Below, piece by piece: positions 1 through 7,862 of a stretch of 64,000 bases of DNA (position 1 is the first letter of the stretch; every line of letters begins with the position of its first letter). The DNA is taken from positions 801,340-865,339 of the forward strand of contig NZ_KV440945.1 of the NCBI RefSeq assembly GCF_001636345.1, read 5' to 3'. Source of the stretch: Cytobacillus gottheilii. GTDB taxonomy: Bacteria; Bacillota; Bacilli; Bacillales; Cytobacillaceae. The translations under genes were made by a program, and so were the position numbers. The notes below the pieces were generated by a model. The model was given only the letters and a program-made list of their open reading frames with translations, was not told the DNA's origin and made no database searches.

Positions 1-329
1 AGGGGTTATATGCACTCATCGGTCTGTATGTTACAAGTAAAACGATCGATCTGGTTCAGGTAGGCTTCGGCAGATCGAAAATGGCTCTTATTATTACAGA
101 AAAACAAGACGAAGTTCGTGAAGGGATTCTGAATAAAATAGACCGTGGTGTGACAAAACTATCTGCATACGGTGGTTATACCGATCATGAGCGTCCTGTT
201 CTCTTATGTGTAGTTGATCAGACGGAGTTCACAAAATTGAAACAACTGGTGAAAACGATTGATCCGTCTGCGTTTATCATTGTAACGGATGCTGCAGAGG
301 TACTTGGCGAGGGTTTCAAAAGGGACTAG
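1..329 (+). CDS. yvjA: YitT-family membrane protein, C-terminal part (partial at left edge)
   Basis: The open frame enters from the left edge (first full codon at 3) and ends at 329, so the N-terminal membrane segments lie outside the window. The visible 108 residues contain the end of the last transmembrane region followed by a soluble DUF2179-type domain (around MALIITEKQDEVREGILNKI), the standard C-terminal half of the YitT/UPF0750 family. Family members are multi-pass membrane proteins of unknown biochemical role. Position directly before cccB and ftsEX matches B. subtilis yvjA. An internal ATG at 81 is not the start, because the conserved family sequence continues upstream of it. Confidence 0.85.
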   Translation, partial: GLYALIGLYVTSKTIDLVQVGFGRSKMALIITEKQDEVREGILNKIDRGVTKLSAYGGYTDHERPVLLCVVDQTEFTKLKQLVKTIDPSAFIIVTDAAEVLGEGFKRD

Positions 330-332
330 TAT

Positions 333-341
333 TGGTATAAT
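333..341 (+). promoter_or_regulatory. Extended -10 promoter for cccB
   Basis: TGG-TATAAT (extended -10, with TATAAT at 336-341) lies just after the yvjA stop and 42 bases before the cccB start. No convincing -35 is seen, which is typical of extended -10 sigma-A promoters. Confidence 0.5.
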
Positions 342-382
342 ATAACTGTATTATGGATTCATTTCCTGAGGGGGAGTTTAAG

Positions 383-730
383 GTGAAAAAGAAGCTATTG
401 GCATTATTATTAGGATCGGCTCTTGTACTTGCTGCATGCGGCGGCGGTGACGACGCTTCTGAGAACACAGGCGGTACCGACACATCTGGTGGAGAAACAA
501 CAACAGCAGATGCCGGCAATGCAGAAAAGCTATACAATCAAAAATGTTCTCAATGCCACGCGCAGGATCTTTCAGGCGGAGCTGGACCTGGTTTGCAGAC
601 AGTCGGGTCTAAACTATCGCAAGAAGAAATTGAAAACATTATTATTAACGGTCAAGGCGCGATGCCTAAAGGCCAGCTGACTGGTGAAGATGCTACCACA
701 GTTGCAGAATGGCTTGCTGCTAAAAAGTAA
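383..730 (+). CDS. cccB: Cytochrome c-551, lipid-anchored
   Basis: Small membrane-anchored c-type cytochrome (115 aa) that carries electrons on the outer face of the membrane, probably to a terminal oxidase. The GTG at 383 is chosen because the strong ribosome site TGAGGGGGAG lies just upstream; the in-frame ATG at 353 has none. A lipoprotein signal ends in LVLAAC, so the mature protein begins with a lipidated Cys. A Gly/Ser/Thr-rich linker follows, then one haem-c motif CSQCH and a likely axial Met in GAMPKGQ. It sits between yvjA and ftsE as in B. subtilis and is followed by its own terminator. Confidence 0.92.
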   Translation: MKKKLLALLLGSALVLAACGGGDDASENTGGTDTSGGETTTADAGNAEKLYNQKCSQCHAQDLSGGAGPGLQTVGSKLSQEEIENIIINGQGAMPKGQLTGEDATTVAEWLAAKK

Positions 731-742
731 TAATAGAAGAAA

Positions 743-767
743 AACGTCCAGCAGGGCGTTTTTTTTA
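743..767 (+). terminator. Terminator after cccB
   Basis: AACGTCC (743-749) pairs with GGGCGTT (754-760) across a 4-base loop and runs into eight or nine T. Confidence 0.8.
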
Positions 768-802
768 TTGGTTTCTTCTTAATTTTATGTAGTAGCAGCT
801 AA

Positions 803-848
803 CTATCAATCATTCCCAAAGATGATCGATAGTACTAATATCGATCAT
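803..848. repeat. Overlapping inverted repeats able to form alternative hairpins
   Basis: The central segment ATGATCGATAG (822-832) can pair with upstream CTATCAATCAT (803-813, one mismatch) or, through ATGATCGATA, with downstream TATCGATCAT (839-848, perfect 10 bp, 7-base loop). The two pairings exclude each other. A third ATCATT copy is at 865-870. Function unknown. Confidence 0.55.
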
Positions 849-1173
849 TTTAATGACCTATTCAATCATTTCATCGCGTTTTTCAGGCAATTTTAACAGA
901 CAAAATTAAATTTTCCGATGCATTAAATATCAATTTCCCCATAATATGCTTTTCCACTCTACAAAACTCCCATATCTCTATTCCCTTCTCCCTTATAGAT
1001 ATCTCAATTATTTACACCTTTCATCAAAAAATTAAAGAAAAAAGAGGAAGAAAGAAGGAGAATACCGTCGATTTATTGAATCTTTTATTATTAATTTAGG
1101 AAAATAGTAGGAATCCAGGATATAAATGAAAAGAAAATGTAATAATTTTTTCCGTTATTTTGACAAAGTATGA

Positions 1174-1182
1174 TGTTATAAT
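1174..1182 (+). promoter_or_regulatory. Extended -10 promoter for ftsEX
   Basis: TGT-TATAAT (TATAAT 1177-1182) forms a consensus extended -10. A TTGACA at 1160-1165 is only 11 bases away, too close to act as its -35. Confidence 0.5.
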
Positions 1183-1190
1183 GAAGTCTG

Positions 1191-1228
1191 TGAGAAATAG
1201 AACAAGGAATGTGTTCTTTTTTCTCTCA
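1191..1228 (+). promoter_or_regulatory. Hairpin in the ftsE leader
   Basis: TGAGAAATAGAACA (1191-1204) is complementary to TGTTCTTTTTTCTCTCA (1212-1228) with a small bulge. It would be the first structure transcribed from the extended -10 promoter. The T-rich 3' arm resembles an early terminator or a transcript-stabilising stem. Confidence 0.4.
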
Positions 1229-1304
1229 TTATGTCGATAGATGTCGTATTTTGGTGAATTATCTGCAAGAATAATAAAACTAAGACATATTTTAGGTGAT
1301 ATAG

Positions 1305-1991
1305 ATGATTGAAATGCAAGACGTATATAAGAGGTATCCTAATGGTGTAACAGCAGCCAATGGAATAGATGTTCATATAAAGCAAGGCGAATTTGTTTAT
1401 GTAGTTGGACCGAGCGGAGCTGGGAAATCAACTTTTATAAAAATGATGTATAGAGAAGAAAAGCCAACAAGCGGGAAAATTTTTATGAATGGCGTGAACC
1501 TTGGTGAGCTGAAAAATAGTAAGGTTCCGAATTTGCGCAGAGATATAGGAGTTGTTTTCCAGGATTTCAAACTGCTTCCTACATTAACCGTTTATGAAAA
1601 TGTTGCGTTTGCATTGGAAGTAATTGAAGAACAGCCGAAAAACATTAAGAAACGTGTAATGGACACGCTGGATCTTGTGAATTTAAAACATAAAGTTAGA
1701 ATGCTGCCAACTGAGCTTTCAGGGGGAGAACAGCAGCGTGTGTCAATTGCCCGATCAATTGTGAACGCACCAAAGCTAGTAATCGCAGATGAGCCGACTG
1801 GAAACCTTGACCCTGATACATCTTGGGAAATCATGAACATTTTTGAGGAGATCAACACGAGGGGAACGACAGTGGTCATGGCAACTCATAACAAAGATAT
1901 TGTAAATACGATTAAACATCGTGTCATCGCAATTGAGGGCGGAAAAATTGTCCGCGATGAGCAAAGAGGTGATTACGGCTATGAAGTCTAG
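1305..1991 (+). CDS. ftsE: Cell division ABC transporter ATP-binding protein FtsE
   Basis: ATPase of the FtsEX complex (228 aa), which does not transport but uses ATP hydrolysis to drive an extracytoplasmic cell-wall hydrolase. Visible motifs are Walker A GPSGAGKST, signature LSGGEQQRVSIA, Walker B LVIADEPTGNLDP and a switch His in MATHNKD. ATG 1305 follows a TTTAGGTGAT ribosome site and gives the family N-terminus MIEMQDVYKRYPNG. The 3' end overlaps ftsX by 11 bases, so the two are translationally coupled. Confidence 0.95.
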   Translation: MIEMQDVYKRYPNGVTAANGIDVHIKQGEFVYVVGPSGAGKSTFIKMMYREEKPTSGKIFMNGVNLGELKNSKVPNLRRDIGVVFQDFKLLPTLTVYENVAFALEVIEEQPKNIKKRVMDTLDLVNLKHKVRMLPTELSGGEQQRVSIARSIVNAPKLVIADEPTGNLDPDTSWEIMNIFEEINTRGTTVVMATHNKDIVNTIKHRVIAIEGGKIVRDEQRGDYGYEV

Positions 1992-2874
1992 AACATTGCG
2001 CCGTCACTTCCGTGAAAGTTTTAAAAGTCTTGCCCGCAATGGGTGGATGACCTTTGCTTCAGCTAGTGCGGTAACAGTCACTTTAATTTTAGTAGGCGTA
2101 TTTTTCGTCATTATGATGAACCTTAATAATGTAGCAACTTCAATTGAAGAAGATGTAGAAATTCGTGTTCATATTGATGTTGCAGCTACAGAAGAAGATC
2201 AGCAGATTTTAAGGGAACAAATTGAACAAATATCAGAAGTGGGCTCTATTGCTTTTATTCCAAAAGAAGAAGAGCTAGATAACATGATCAATAGTCTTGG
2301 AGAAGACGGGGAAGCTTTTAAACTGTTTGAACAAGACAATCCATTGAATGATATTTTTGTCGTAAAGACGAAAAATCCGACAGATACGATGACAGTTGCT
2401 GAAGAACTTCAAGAACTGCCATATGCATCAAAAGTAAAATATGGACAAGGCGAAGTGGAAAAACTATTCTCGTTCATTAATGTGAGCCGAAATGTCGGCT
2501 TAGTGCTGATTATTGGGCTCTTATTCACAGCAATGTTTTTAATCTCAAACACAATTAAAATTACGATCGTGTCAAGACGACGGGAAATCGAAATTATGAA
2601 GCTTGTCGGTGCAACAAACGCATTTATTCGCTGGCCGTTCTTCCTTGAAGGCTTATGGCTTGGAATACTGGGATCGATCCTTCCGATCGCGTTGATCGCA
2701 ACATCCTATTCCTATGCGTATGACTATATTGCACCAAGGCTGGACGGTCACTTTATCCAGCTCTTAGAATTTAACCCATTTGTATTCCAAGTTTCAGCCC
2801 TTCTAATCTTAATGGGTGCTTTAATTGGTATTTGGGGAAGCTTAATGTCTGTCCGTAAATTCTTAAAAGTTTAA
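1981..2874 (+). CDS. ftsX: Cell division protein FtsX
   Basis: Membrane subunit of FtsEX (297 aa) with four transmembrane helices and a large extracellular loop after the first (about residues 45-165) that contacts the hydrolase. The start is ATG 1981, set by AAAGAGGTGA upstream and giving a mature-looking N-terminus MKSRTLRRHFRESFKSLARN; the upstream in-frame ATG at 1921 lies inside ftsE without a ribosome site. The C-terminal half carries the FtsX/MacB-type permease core (SRRREIEIMKLVGATNAFI). A terminator follows, but the next gene encodes a likely partner hydrolase. Confidence 0.95.
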   Translation: MKSRTLRRHFRESFKSLARNGWMTFASASAVTVTLILVGVFFVIMMNLNNVATSIEEDVEIRVHIDVAATEEDQQILREQIEQISEVGSIAFIPKEEELDNMINSLGEDGEAFKLFEQDNPLNDIFVVKTKNPTDTMTVAEELQELPYASKVKYGQGEVEKLFSFINVSRNVGLVLIIGLLFTAMFLISNTIKITIVSRRREIEIMKLVGATNAFIRWPFFLEGLWLGILGSILPIALIATSYSYAYDYIAPRLDGHFIQLLEFNPFVFQVSALLILMGALIGIWGSLMSVRKFLKV

Positions 2875-2878
2875 TAGT

Positions 2879-2924
2879 GAAGAAGGGATGCGGTTTGTTT
2901 AGAATCGCACTCTTCCGTTTTTTA
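2879..2924 (+). terminator. Terminator after ftsX
   Basis: An imperfect stem between GAAGAAGGGATGCGG and AATCGCACTCTTCC is followed by six T (2918-2923). Confidence 0.6.
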
Positions 2925-3101
2925 CTTTCTGATAGTAAGTGCAGCTAAGTCACTGACAGGCTGCCTTTACATAGAACACTAAAATTCTATGAACATTTTT
3001 CTGGGCTTTTCTAAGAGTATTTGAATCTAGACAAAGACAAATTGTATCTAACTGGCGCGGGACCGATATCATCAGTATTTGTACGAGGGGAGAAAAGAAA
3101 A

Positions 3102-4415
3102 GTGAAGAAAAAACGTCTACTAGTTCTATCAATGGCTGCAATGTTAGGTGCAGGCGGCTTGGCGATAGGCACTCCAGCCAATCAAGCATTTGCAGAAAGC
3201 AAAATTAATAATTTGCAAAAAGAGCAGGAAAAGCTACAGCAGGAACGTTCGGGTGTAGAAACTGACATAAATAAAGCAGGCTCTGAAATTGAACAGTTAC
3301 AAAAGGAACAAAAGGATGTTCAGGCAGAGATTAAACGATTAGATCTTGCCATCAGTGATGCTCAAACAAAAATCACTGAAAAAAATGAACAGATTACGAA
3401 GACAAAAGAAGAGATTGTAAAGCTTCAGGAAGAAATTAAAGTTTTGAAAGAACGGATTGAAAAACGAAATGAACTTCTGAAGGATCGTGCTCGTTCATTC
3501 CAGGAAACGGGCGGTGCTGTCAGCTATATCGATGTTCTCATGGGGGCGCAAAGCTTTAGTGACTTCATTGATCGTGTTGGTGCAGTAGCAACTATCATGG
3601 AAGCTGATCAAAGTATTTTAGAAGAGCATCAGGCAGATAAAGAGCTTTTAGAAGAAAAGCAAAATGCTGTAGAAGAGGAACTTGCTTCACTTGAAAAAAT
3701 GCTTGCAGATCTTAAGCAGCTCCAAAAGGAATTGAACAGCCAAAAAGGTGAAAAGGACAAGCTAATGGCTTCTTTAGAAAAGAAAGAGGAGCAAAAGCAT
3801 GCTGAAATCACTGATCTTGAAGAGCAGAAAGAAATTTTAGCTGCTCAAACGGCAGCTGTTCAAAAAGCAATTAAGCTTGAAAAGCAGCGTCAGGCGGAAG
3901 CGGCAAGAAAAGCAGCTCAGGCCGCTGCTGCAGCTGCTGCTGCTAAAAAGAATAATAGCGGATCTTCTTCATCATCTTCAGGTGGCGGGCAGCAAGTATC
4001 TGCACCACCGGTAGCAGGCGGTGCGTTCACACGTCCATCTGCTGGCCGTTTGTCTTCTGGATTTGGTCCGCGCTGGGGTACATTCCACTACGGAATTGAC
4101 CTTGCTGCAAAAGGAAGTGTTCCAGTTGTAGCAGCAGCTGATGGTGTGGTTATTCGTTCTTATTATTCTTCCAGCTACGGAAATGCAATTTTCGTTGCCC
4201 ATTCGATTGATGGTGTTGTTTATACAACAGTTTACGCTCATTTAAGCAGCAGATCAGTTGGCTCAGGTGCTGTTGTTTCCAAAGGACAGCAGCTTGGATA
4301 TATGGGTAATACAGGCCAATCTTATGGCCAGCATTTGCATTTTGAACTTCACCGCGGTGAGTGGAATGCGTCAAAATCAAACGCTATTAATCCAGTTGGA
4401 ATTGTTCCATTGTAA
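3102..4415 (+). CDS. Secreted coiled-coil M23 (LytM) peptidoglycan hydrolase, PcsB/CwlO-like N-terminus
   Basis: Predicted 437-aa secreted endopeptidase that cuts peptidoglycan cross-links. GTG 3102 is used because GAGGGGAG lies just upstream and the signal peptide (KKKR..., hydrophobic core, cleavage near AFA) starts there. Residues about 35-260 are a long coiled coil with the PcsB/CwlO-type segment YIDVLMGAQSFSDFIDRVGA. An Ala-rich then Ser/Gly linker leads to a LytM domain with zinc ligands in HYGID and HLHFE plus VYAHL. Placement right after ftsEX suggests it is the hydrolase gated by FtsEX, as CwlO, PcsB or EnvC are in other bacteria; that pairing is inference. Flanking terminators indicate it can be a separate transcript. 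Confidence 0.9.
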   Translation: MKKKRLLVLSMAAMLGAGGLAIGTPANQAFAESKINNLQKEQEKLQQERSGVETDINKAGSEIEQLQKEQKDVQAEIKRLDLAISDAQTKITEKNEQITKTKEEIVKLQEEIKVLKERIEKRNELLKDRARSFQETGGAVSYIDVLMGAQSFSDFIDRVGAVATIMEADQSILEEHQADKELLEEKQNAVEEELASLEKMLADLKQLQKELNSQKGEKDKLMASLEKKEEQKHAEITDLEEQKEILAAQTAAVQKAIKLEKQRQAEAARKAAQAAAAAAAAKKNNSGSSSSSSGGGQQVSAPPVAGGAFTRPSAGRLSSGFGPRWGTFHYGIDLAAKGSVPVVAAADGVVIRSYYSSSYGNAIFVAHSIDGVVYTTVYAHLSSRSVGSGAVVSKGQQLGYMGNTGQSYGQHLHFELHRGEWNASKSNAINPVGIVPL

Positions 4416-4427
4416 AAAATACGTTTT

Positions 4428-4463
4428 AACGGAAGAGGCGATGCTTCTTCCGTTTTTATTTTT
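4428..4463 (+). terminator. Terminator after the M23 hydrolase gene
   Basis: AACGGAAGA (4428-4436) pairs perfectly with TCTTCCGTT (4446-4454), followed by a T-rich run. Confidence 0.85.
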
Positions 4464-4634
4464 TAGAGAACTGCTAAAGTCTTAAAACCGCTTTGTATTT
4501 CTACTATTCATTTACCCCCTCTCATCTTTAATAATCATAACTCGTCCTTCTTGTTCATATATTTGGTTGTAGAAAATGCTGCAGAATTACTACTGGCTGA
4601 GTGGCAGCTATTGGACAAGAGAGAGGACGATTAC

Positions 4635-6080
4635 ATGAGAAAAAGATGGGTTGCAGCTATTGTAGCCAGTTCTATGCTTGCTGGTGCAGGAGGAACATAT
4701 ATAGGGATTTCTTATTACGCTGGAGAAGAAATCGATACTGAAAAGTCTAAGACTCATTCCGGAGAAAATGAAAATAGTGCGGTAACGTTTGATATTGAAA
4801 AAATGGAATCTGCTTATCAGTTAATCTTAAATAGCTATGTAGAAGAGGTTGAAAGTGAAGAGCTCGCAGAGGGAGCGATTCAAGGAATGCTCGCTACCTT
4901 AGATGATCCGTATTCTGTCTATATGGACGAGGAAAGTGCACGGCAATTCAATGAAGCCTTAGAATCCTCTTTTGAAGGAATTGGAGCAGAAGTCAGCAAG
5001 GTAGACGGAAAGATCGTCATTGTTTCTCCTTTTAAAGACTCGCCTGCAGAAAAAGCAGGGTTAAAGCCAGATGATGAGATTTTAAAAGTAGATGGCGATA
5101 GTGTTGAAGGCTTAGATCTGAATGAAGCAACATTAAAAATTCGTGGTGAAAAAGGCACAAAAGTGAAGCTCGAAATTGCCCGAACAGGTTTGAACAAGCC
5201 GTTGCAGATTGAAGTGAAAAGAGACGAGATTCCGCAGATCACCGTTTACTCAGAAGTGAAAAAAGAGAATGGAAAAAAGATTGGTTATATGGAGATTACC
5301 TCTTTTTCAGAGGATACAGCCAGTGAGTTTTCCGATCAGCTGAAAAAGCTGGAAAAAGAGGGCGTAGAAGGCCTATTAATTGATGTGCGAGGAAATCCAG
5401 GTGGCTTTTTAACGTCAGTGGAAGAAATATTGGGTGAGCTTGTTACGAAGGAAAAACCATTCGTTCAAATTGAACAGCGCAATGGTGAGCGCTCCACTTA
5501 CTTTTCAGAAAGAGAAGAGGAAAAAGATTACCCGATCGCTGTGTTAATTGATAAAGGCAGTGCTTCTGCTTCTGAGATCCTGGCTGGCGCATTAAAGGAA
5601 GCAGGAGGATACACGCTCATCGGAGAAAAAACATTTGGAAAGGGAACCGTTCAGCAGCCGATGGCAATGGGTGACGGCAGCAACATTAAGCTTACTCTTT
5701 TCAAGTGGCTGACACCAGATGGCAATTGGATTCATAAAAAAGGGATTGAACCAACACTCGAGGTAACTCAGCCTGATTTATACCGGACCCATCCGCTTCA
5801 GCTGGAAGAAACCTTAAAAAAGGATATGAATGCCGAAGAGGTTCAGTTCGCTCAGGAAATTTTAACAGCATTAGGGTTCGAACCAGGCAGAGCGGACGGC
5901 TATTTCAGCACTGAAACAGAGGTTGCTGTCCGGGCCTTTCAGCGTCTGCATGATCTTGAAACGAGTGGAGAGGTCGATGGAAAAACAGCACAAGCCTTAC
6001 AGCAGGCTGTTTTAGAAGAGATTAAAAACGAAAATAATGATCTCCAGCTTCAGGCTGGACTGAAATATTTAGCGCAATAA
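4635..6080 (+). CDS. ctpB: S41-family carboxy-terminal processing protease CtpB
   Basis: Membrane-anchored serine protease (481 aa, close to B. subtilis CtpB). In B. subtilis CtpB acts in the intermembrane space during sporulation, cleaving SpoIVFA and so promoting pro-sigma-K processing. The start at ATG 4635 follows AGAGAGGACG and begins with a Lys/Arg-led signal anchor. Order of domains: anchor, N-terminal helical part, PDZ (about 95-180), S41 protease with catalytic Ser in GSASASEI and Lys in GEKTFGKGT, and a C-terminal peptidoglycan-binding-type repeat (ILTALGFEPGRADGYFS). Located between ftsEX and minJ as in B. subtilis. Confidence 0.93.
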   Translation: MRKRWVAAIVASSMLAGAGGTYIGISYYAGEEIDTEKSKTHSGENENSAVTFDIEKMESAYQLILNSYVEEVESEELAEGAIQGMLATLDDPYSVYMDEESARQFNEALESSFEGIGAEVSKVDGKIVIVSPFKDSPAEKAGLKPDDEILKVDGDSVEGLDLNEATLKIRGEKGTKVKLEIARTGLNKPLQIEVKRDEIPQITVYSEVKKENGKKIGYMEITSFSEDTASEFSDQLKKLEKEGVEGLLIDVRGNPGGFLTSVEEILGELVTKEKPFVQIEQRNGERSTYFSEREEEKDYPIAVLIDKGSASASEILAGALKEAGGYTLIGEKTFGKGTVQQPMAMGDGSNIKLTLFKWLTPDGNWIHKKGIEPTLEVTQPDLYRTHPLQLEETLKKDMNAEEVQFAQEILTALGFEPGRADGYFSTETEVAVRAFQRLHDLETSGEVDGKTAQALQQAVLEEIKNENNDLQLQAGLKYLAQ

Positions 6081-6085
6081 CAACG

Positions 6086-6138
6086 CGACAGGCCTCGCTG
6101 CTTTCCGATATGGGAATGGCGAGGCCTGTCGTATTTTA
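6086..6138 (+). terminator. Strong terminator after ctpB
   Basis: CGACAGGCCTCGC (6086-6098) and GCGAGGCCTGTCG (6119-6131) form a perfect 13-bp stem followed by a T-rich tract. Confidence 0.85.
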
Positions 6139-6292
6139 TACTATCAACAAGAATAAATGAGCAATGCGGAAGAAAATTCGAAGTAGTGGCTCATTCTAGG
6201 AATGTAGTATATGCCTCTTACTGCGTCCTTTCAGGAGCTTGTCAGTCGGGAAGTATTCTTTAATTGCAGATCCATAGAATTATCAATAGGTT

Positions 6293-6320
6293 TTGTCGCA
6301 GCAATTTGGTAGAATATAAT
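6293..6320 (+). promoter_or_regulatory. Sigma-A-type promoter for minJ
   Basis: TTGTCG (6293-6298), 16-base spacer, TATAAT (6315-6320), about 75 bases before the minJ start. The rest of the 6139-6396 gap has no gene; swrA, which occupies this place in B. subtilis, is not present. Confidence 0.55.
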
Positions 6321-6396
6321 ACATATAGAAAAAGATGAAACGTTGAAAAATGTAATGAATAAGCAGTTTATTAAGAATATAGAGGTTGGTGGAACA

Positions 6397-7590
6397 ATGG
6401 CTGAATTATGGCTGATTGAAATAGCAAAAGGAGCGGCCAAGCTGCTATTGAATCCGGTATTTTATTTGCTCTTCTTTTATGCGGCATGGCTTGGGGTTTC
6501 TCGTGTCAAAAAAGAAAGAAGAGATTTTTCAGTCCGTGCCGAAAATGCCTATTTTGAACTGAGGCAGTTATTGCCGCTTGGTTTACTGCTGGGCCTGATC
6601 TTTTCGATCGTTATGGTAGGAGCTGGATTGGCTGTACCTTTTGAAACGATTGTGTTCGCAGCTGCTTTAACCGTACTGCTTTCATTAACAGGGAAGGTAA
6701 GATGGTTATCGCCGGTTTATACACTGGGCTTTGCGTTCTTTCTGACAACGATTGCCGTCCAGCAGGAATGGCCGCTTCCTTCTTGGCTTCAATCCGTTAT
6801 TGAAGGAGATGCTATTATTTTTCCAGCGGTGGCTGTTTTGGCTGGTTTGCTGTTGATCGGAGAAGGAATCTTAATTGCGAGAAACGGCAGCAAAGGCACA
6901 TCACCACGGTTGATGAAGAGTAAGCGCGGTCAGATTGTTGGTGCTCATGAAGTAAAGAGAGTATGGATGGTGCCGTTATTCCTTCTGATTCCAGGAGATG
7001 CCCTGCAGACTTCGTTTGAATGGTGGCCAGTCTTTTCAATCGGAGATAATGTCTATTCTCTGATTCTAGTGCCATTTGCCGTTGGTTTTTACCAGCATAT
7101 CCAAAGCTCACTGCCAAAATTGGCAGTAAAAAATGTTGGCAGAAGAATTACGGTTCTTGGTGCACTTGTGCTGTTAACTTCGATTGCGGCCTATTGGTAT
7201 CCAATTGTGGCGGTAGCGGCTATTACAGGGGCGATCCTTGGCCGAGAAATCCTGGCGCTCCGCAACCGAGTTCACGAAGACAATGCCACATTCTATTTCT
7301 CCAAGCAAAATCATGCGCTCATGATTTTAGGGATCATTCCCAACACTCCAGCAAGCAAAATGGCTCTGCAGGTTGGCGAGATGATCACAAAGGTGAATGG
7401 CGTAAAGGTCTCAAATGAAAATGGCTTTTACGAAGCACTGCAAAAAAACCGTGCCCACTGCAAACTCGAAGTTCTAGACGTCAACGGCGAAGTGCGCTTC
7501 GTCCAGCGCGCCCTCTATGAAGGTGATCACCATGAACTAGGCATTCTGTTTGTGCAGAATGAGAAGAAGTGGGGAAATGAAGCAGTTTGA
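6397..7590 (+). CDS. minJ: Cell division topology protein MinJ (PDZ membrane protein)
   Basis: Polytopic membrane protein (397 aa, same length as B. subtilis MinJ) that bridges DivIVA and MinD to restrict division-site selection. ATG 6397 follows GGTTGGTGG; upstream in-frame ATGs lack a ribosome site. About six to eight hydrophobic helices span residues 10-305, and a C-terminal PDZ domain (about 310-390, GIIPNTPASKMALQVGEMI) faces the cytoplasm. Assigned from PDZ-after-membrane architecture and its place after ctpB. A terminator follows. Confidence 0.88.
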   Translation: MAELWLIEIAKGAAKLLLNPVFYLLFFYAAWLGVSRVKKERRDFSVRAENAYFELRQLLPLGLLLGLIFSIVMVGAGLAVPFETIVFAAALTVLLSLTGKVRWLSPVYTLGFAFFLTTIAVQQEWPLPSWLQSVIEGDAIIFPAVAVLAGLLLIGEGILIARNGSKGTSPRLMKSKRGQIVGAHEVKRVWMVPLFLLIPGDALQTSFEWWPVFSIGDNVYSLILVPFAVGFYQHIQSSLPKLAVKNVGRRITVLGALVLLTSIAAYWYPIVAVAAITGAILGREILALRNRVHEDNATFYFSKQNHALMILGIIPNTPASKMALQVGEMITKVNGVKVSNENGFYEALQKNRAHCKLEVLDVNGEVRFVQRALYEGDHHELGILFVQNEKKWGNEAV

Positions 7591-7662
7591 TGGTGTGATT
7601 TTTTAATTAATAATCGGAAAAGTTTTTAACCTCTCGGAATTACAAACATAATAGAAATTTTT

Positions 7663-7696
7663 GAGCCCCTTCAATTATTGAGGGGGTTCTTTATTT
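7663..7696 (+). terminator. Terminator after minJ
   Basis: GAGCCCCTTCAA (7663-7674) pairs with TTGAGGGGGTTC (7678-7689, with wobble pairs), then a T-rich run. Confidence 0.8.
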
Positions 7697-7862
7697 TAGA
7701 ATATGGGTAGTTGCTGCATCACTTCCAACAAAATAACTACTGAAATAAAGTCAATCTTGGAATATACTATTATTAACGGGTTAATGTTAAAAACATTAAT
7801 TTATCTTATCATTTCAATATTTTTAGAATGAACAACATGAAACTCATAGGAGAATACTAAAA

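Larger units (their letters stand above)
768..1304. other. Intergenic region cccB-ftsE, non-coding
   Basis: About 540 bases, AT-rich, with no supported gene on either strand. It holds a pair of mutually exclusive inverted repeats (803-848), a polypurine stretch near 1035-1060, an extended -10 (1174-1182) and a leader hairpin (1191-1228). The remainder shows nothing recognisable. Confidence 0.6.

Noticed and set aside
1160-1182. TTGACA plus TATAAT as a sigma-A promoter before ftsE
   Set aside because: The spacer is only 11 bases. The -10 is instead taken as an extended -10.
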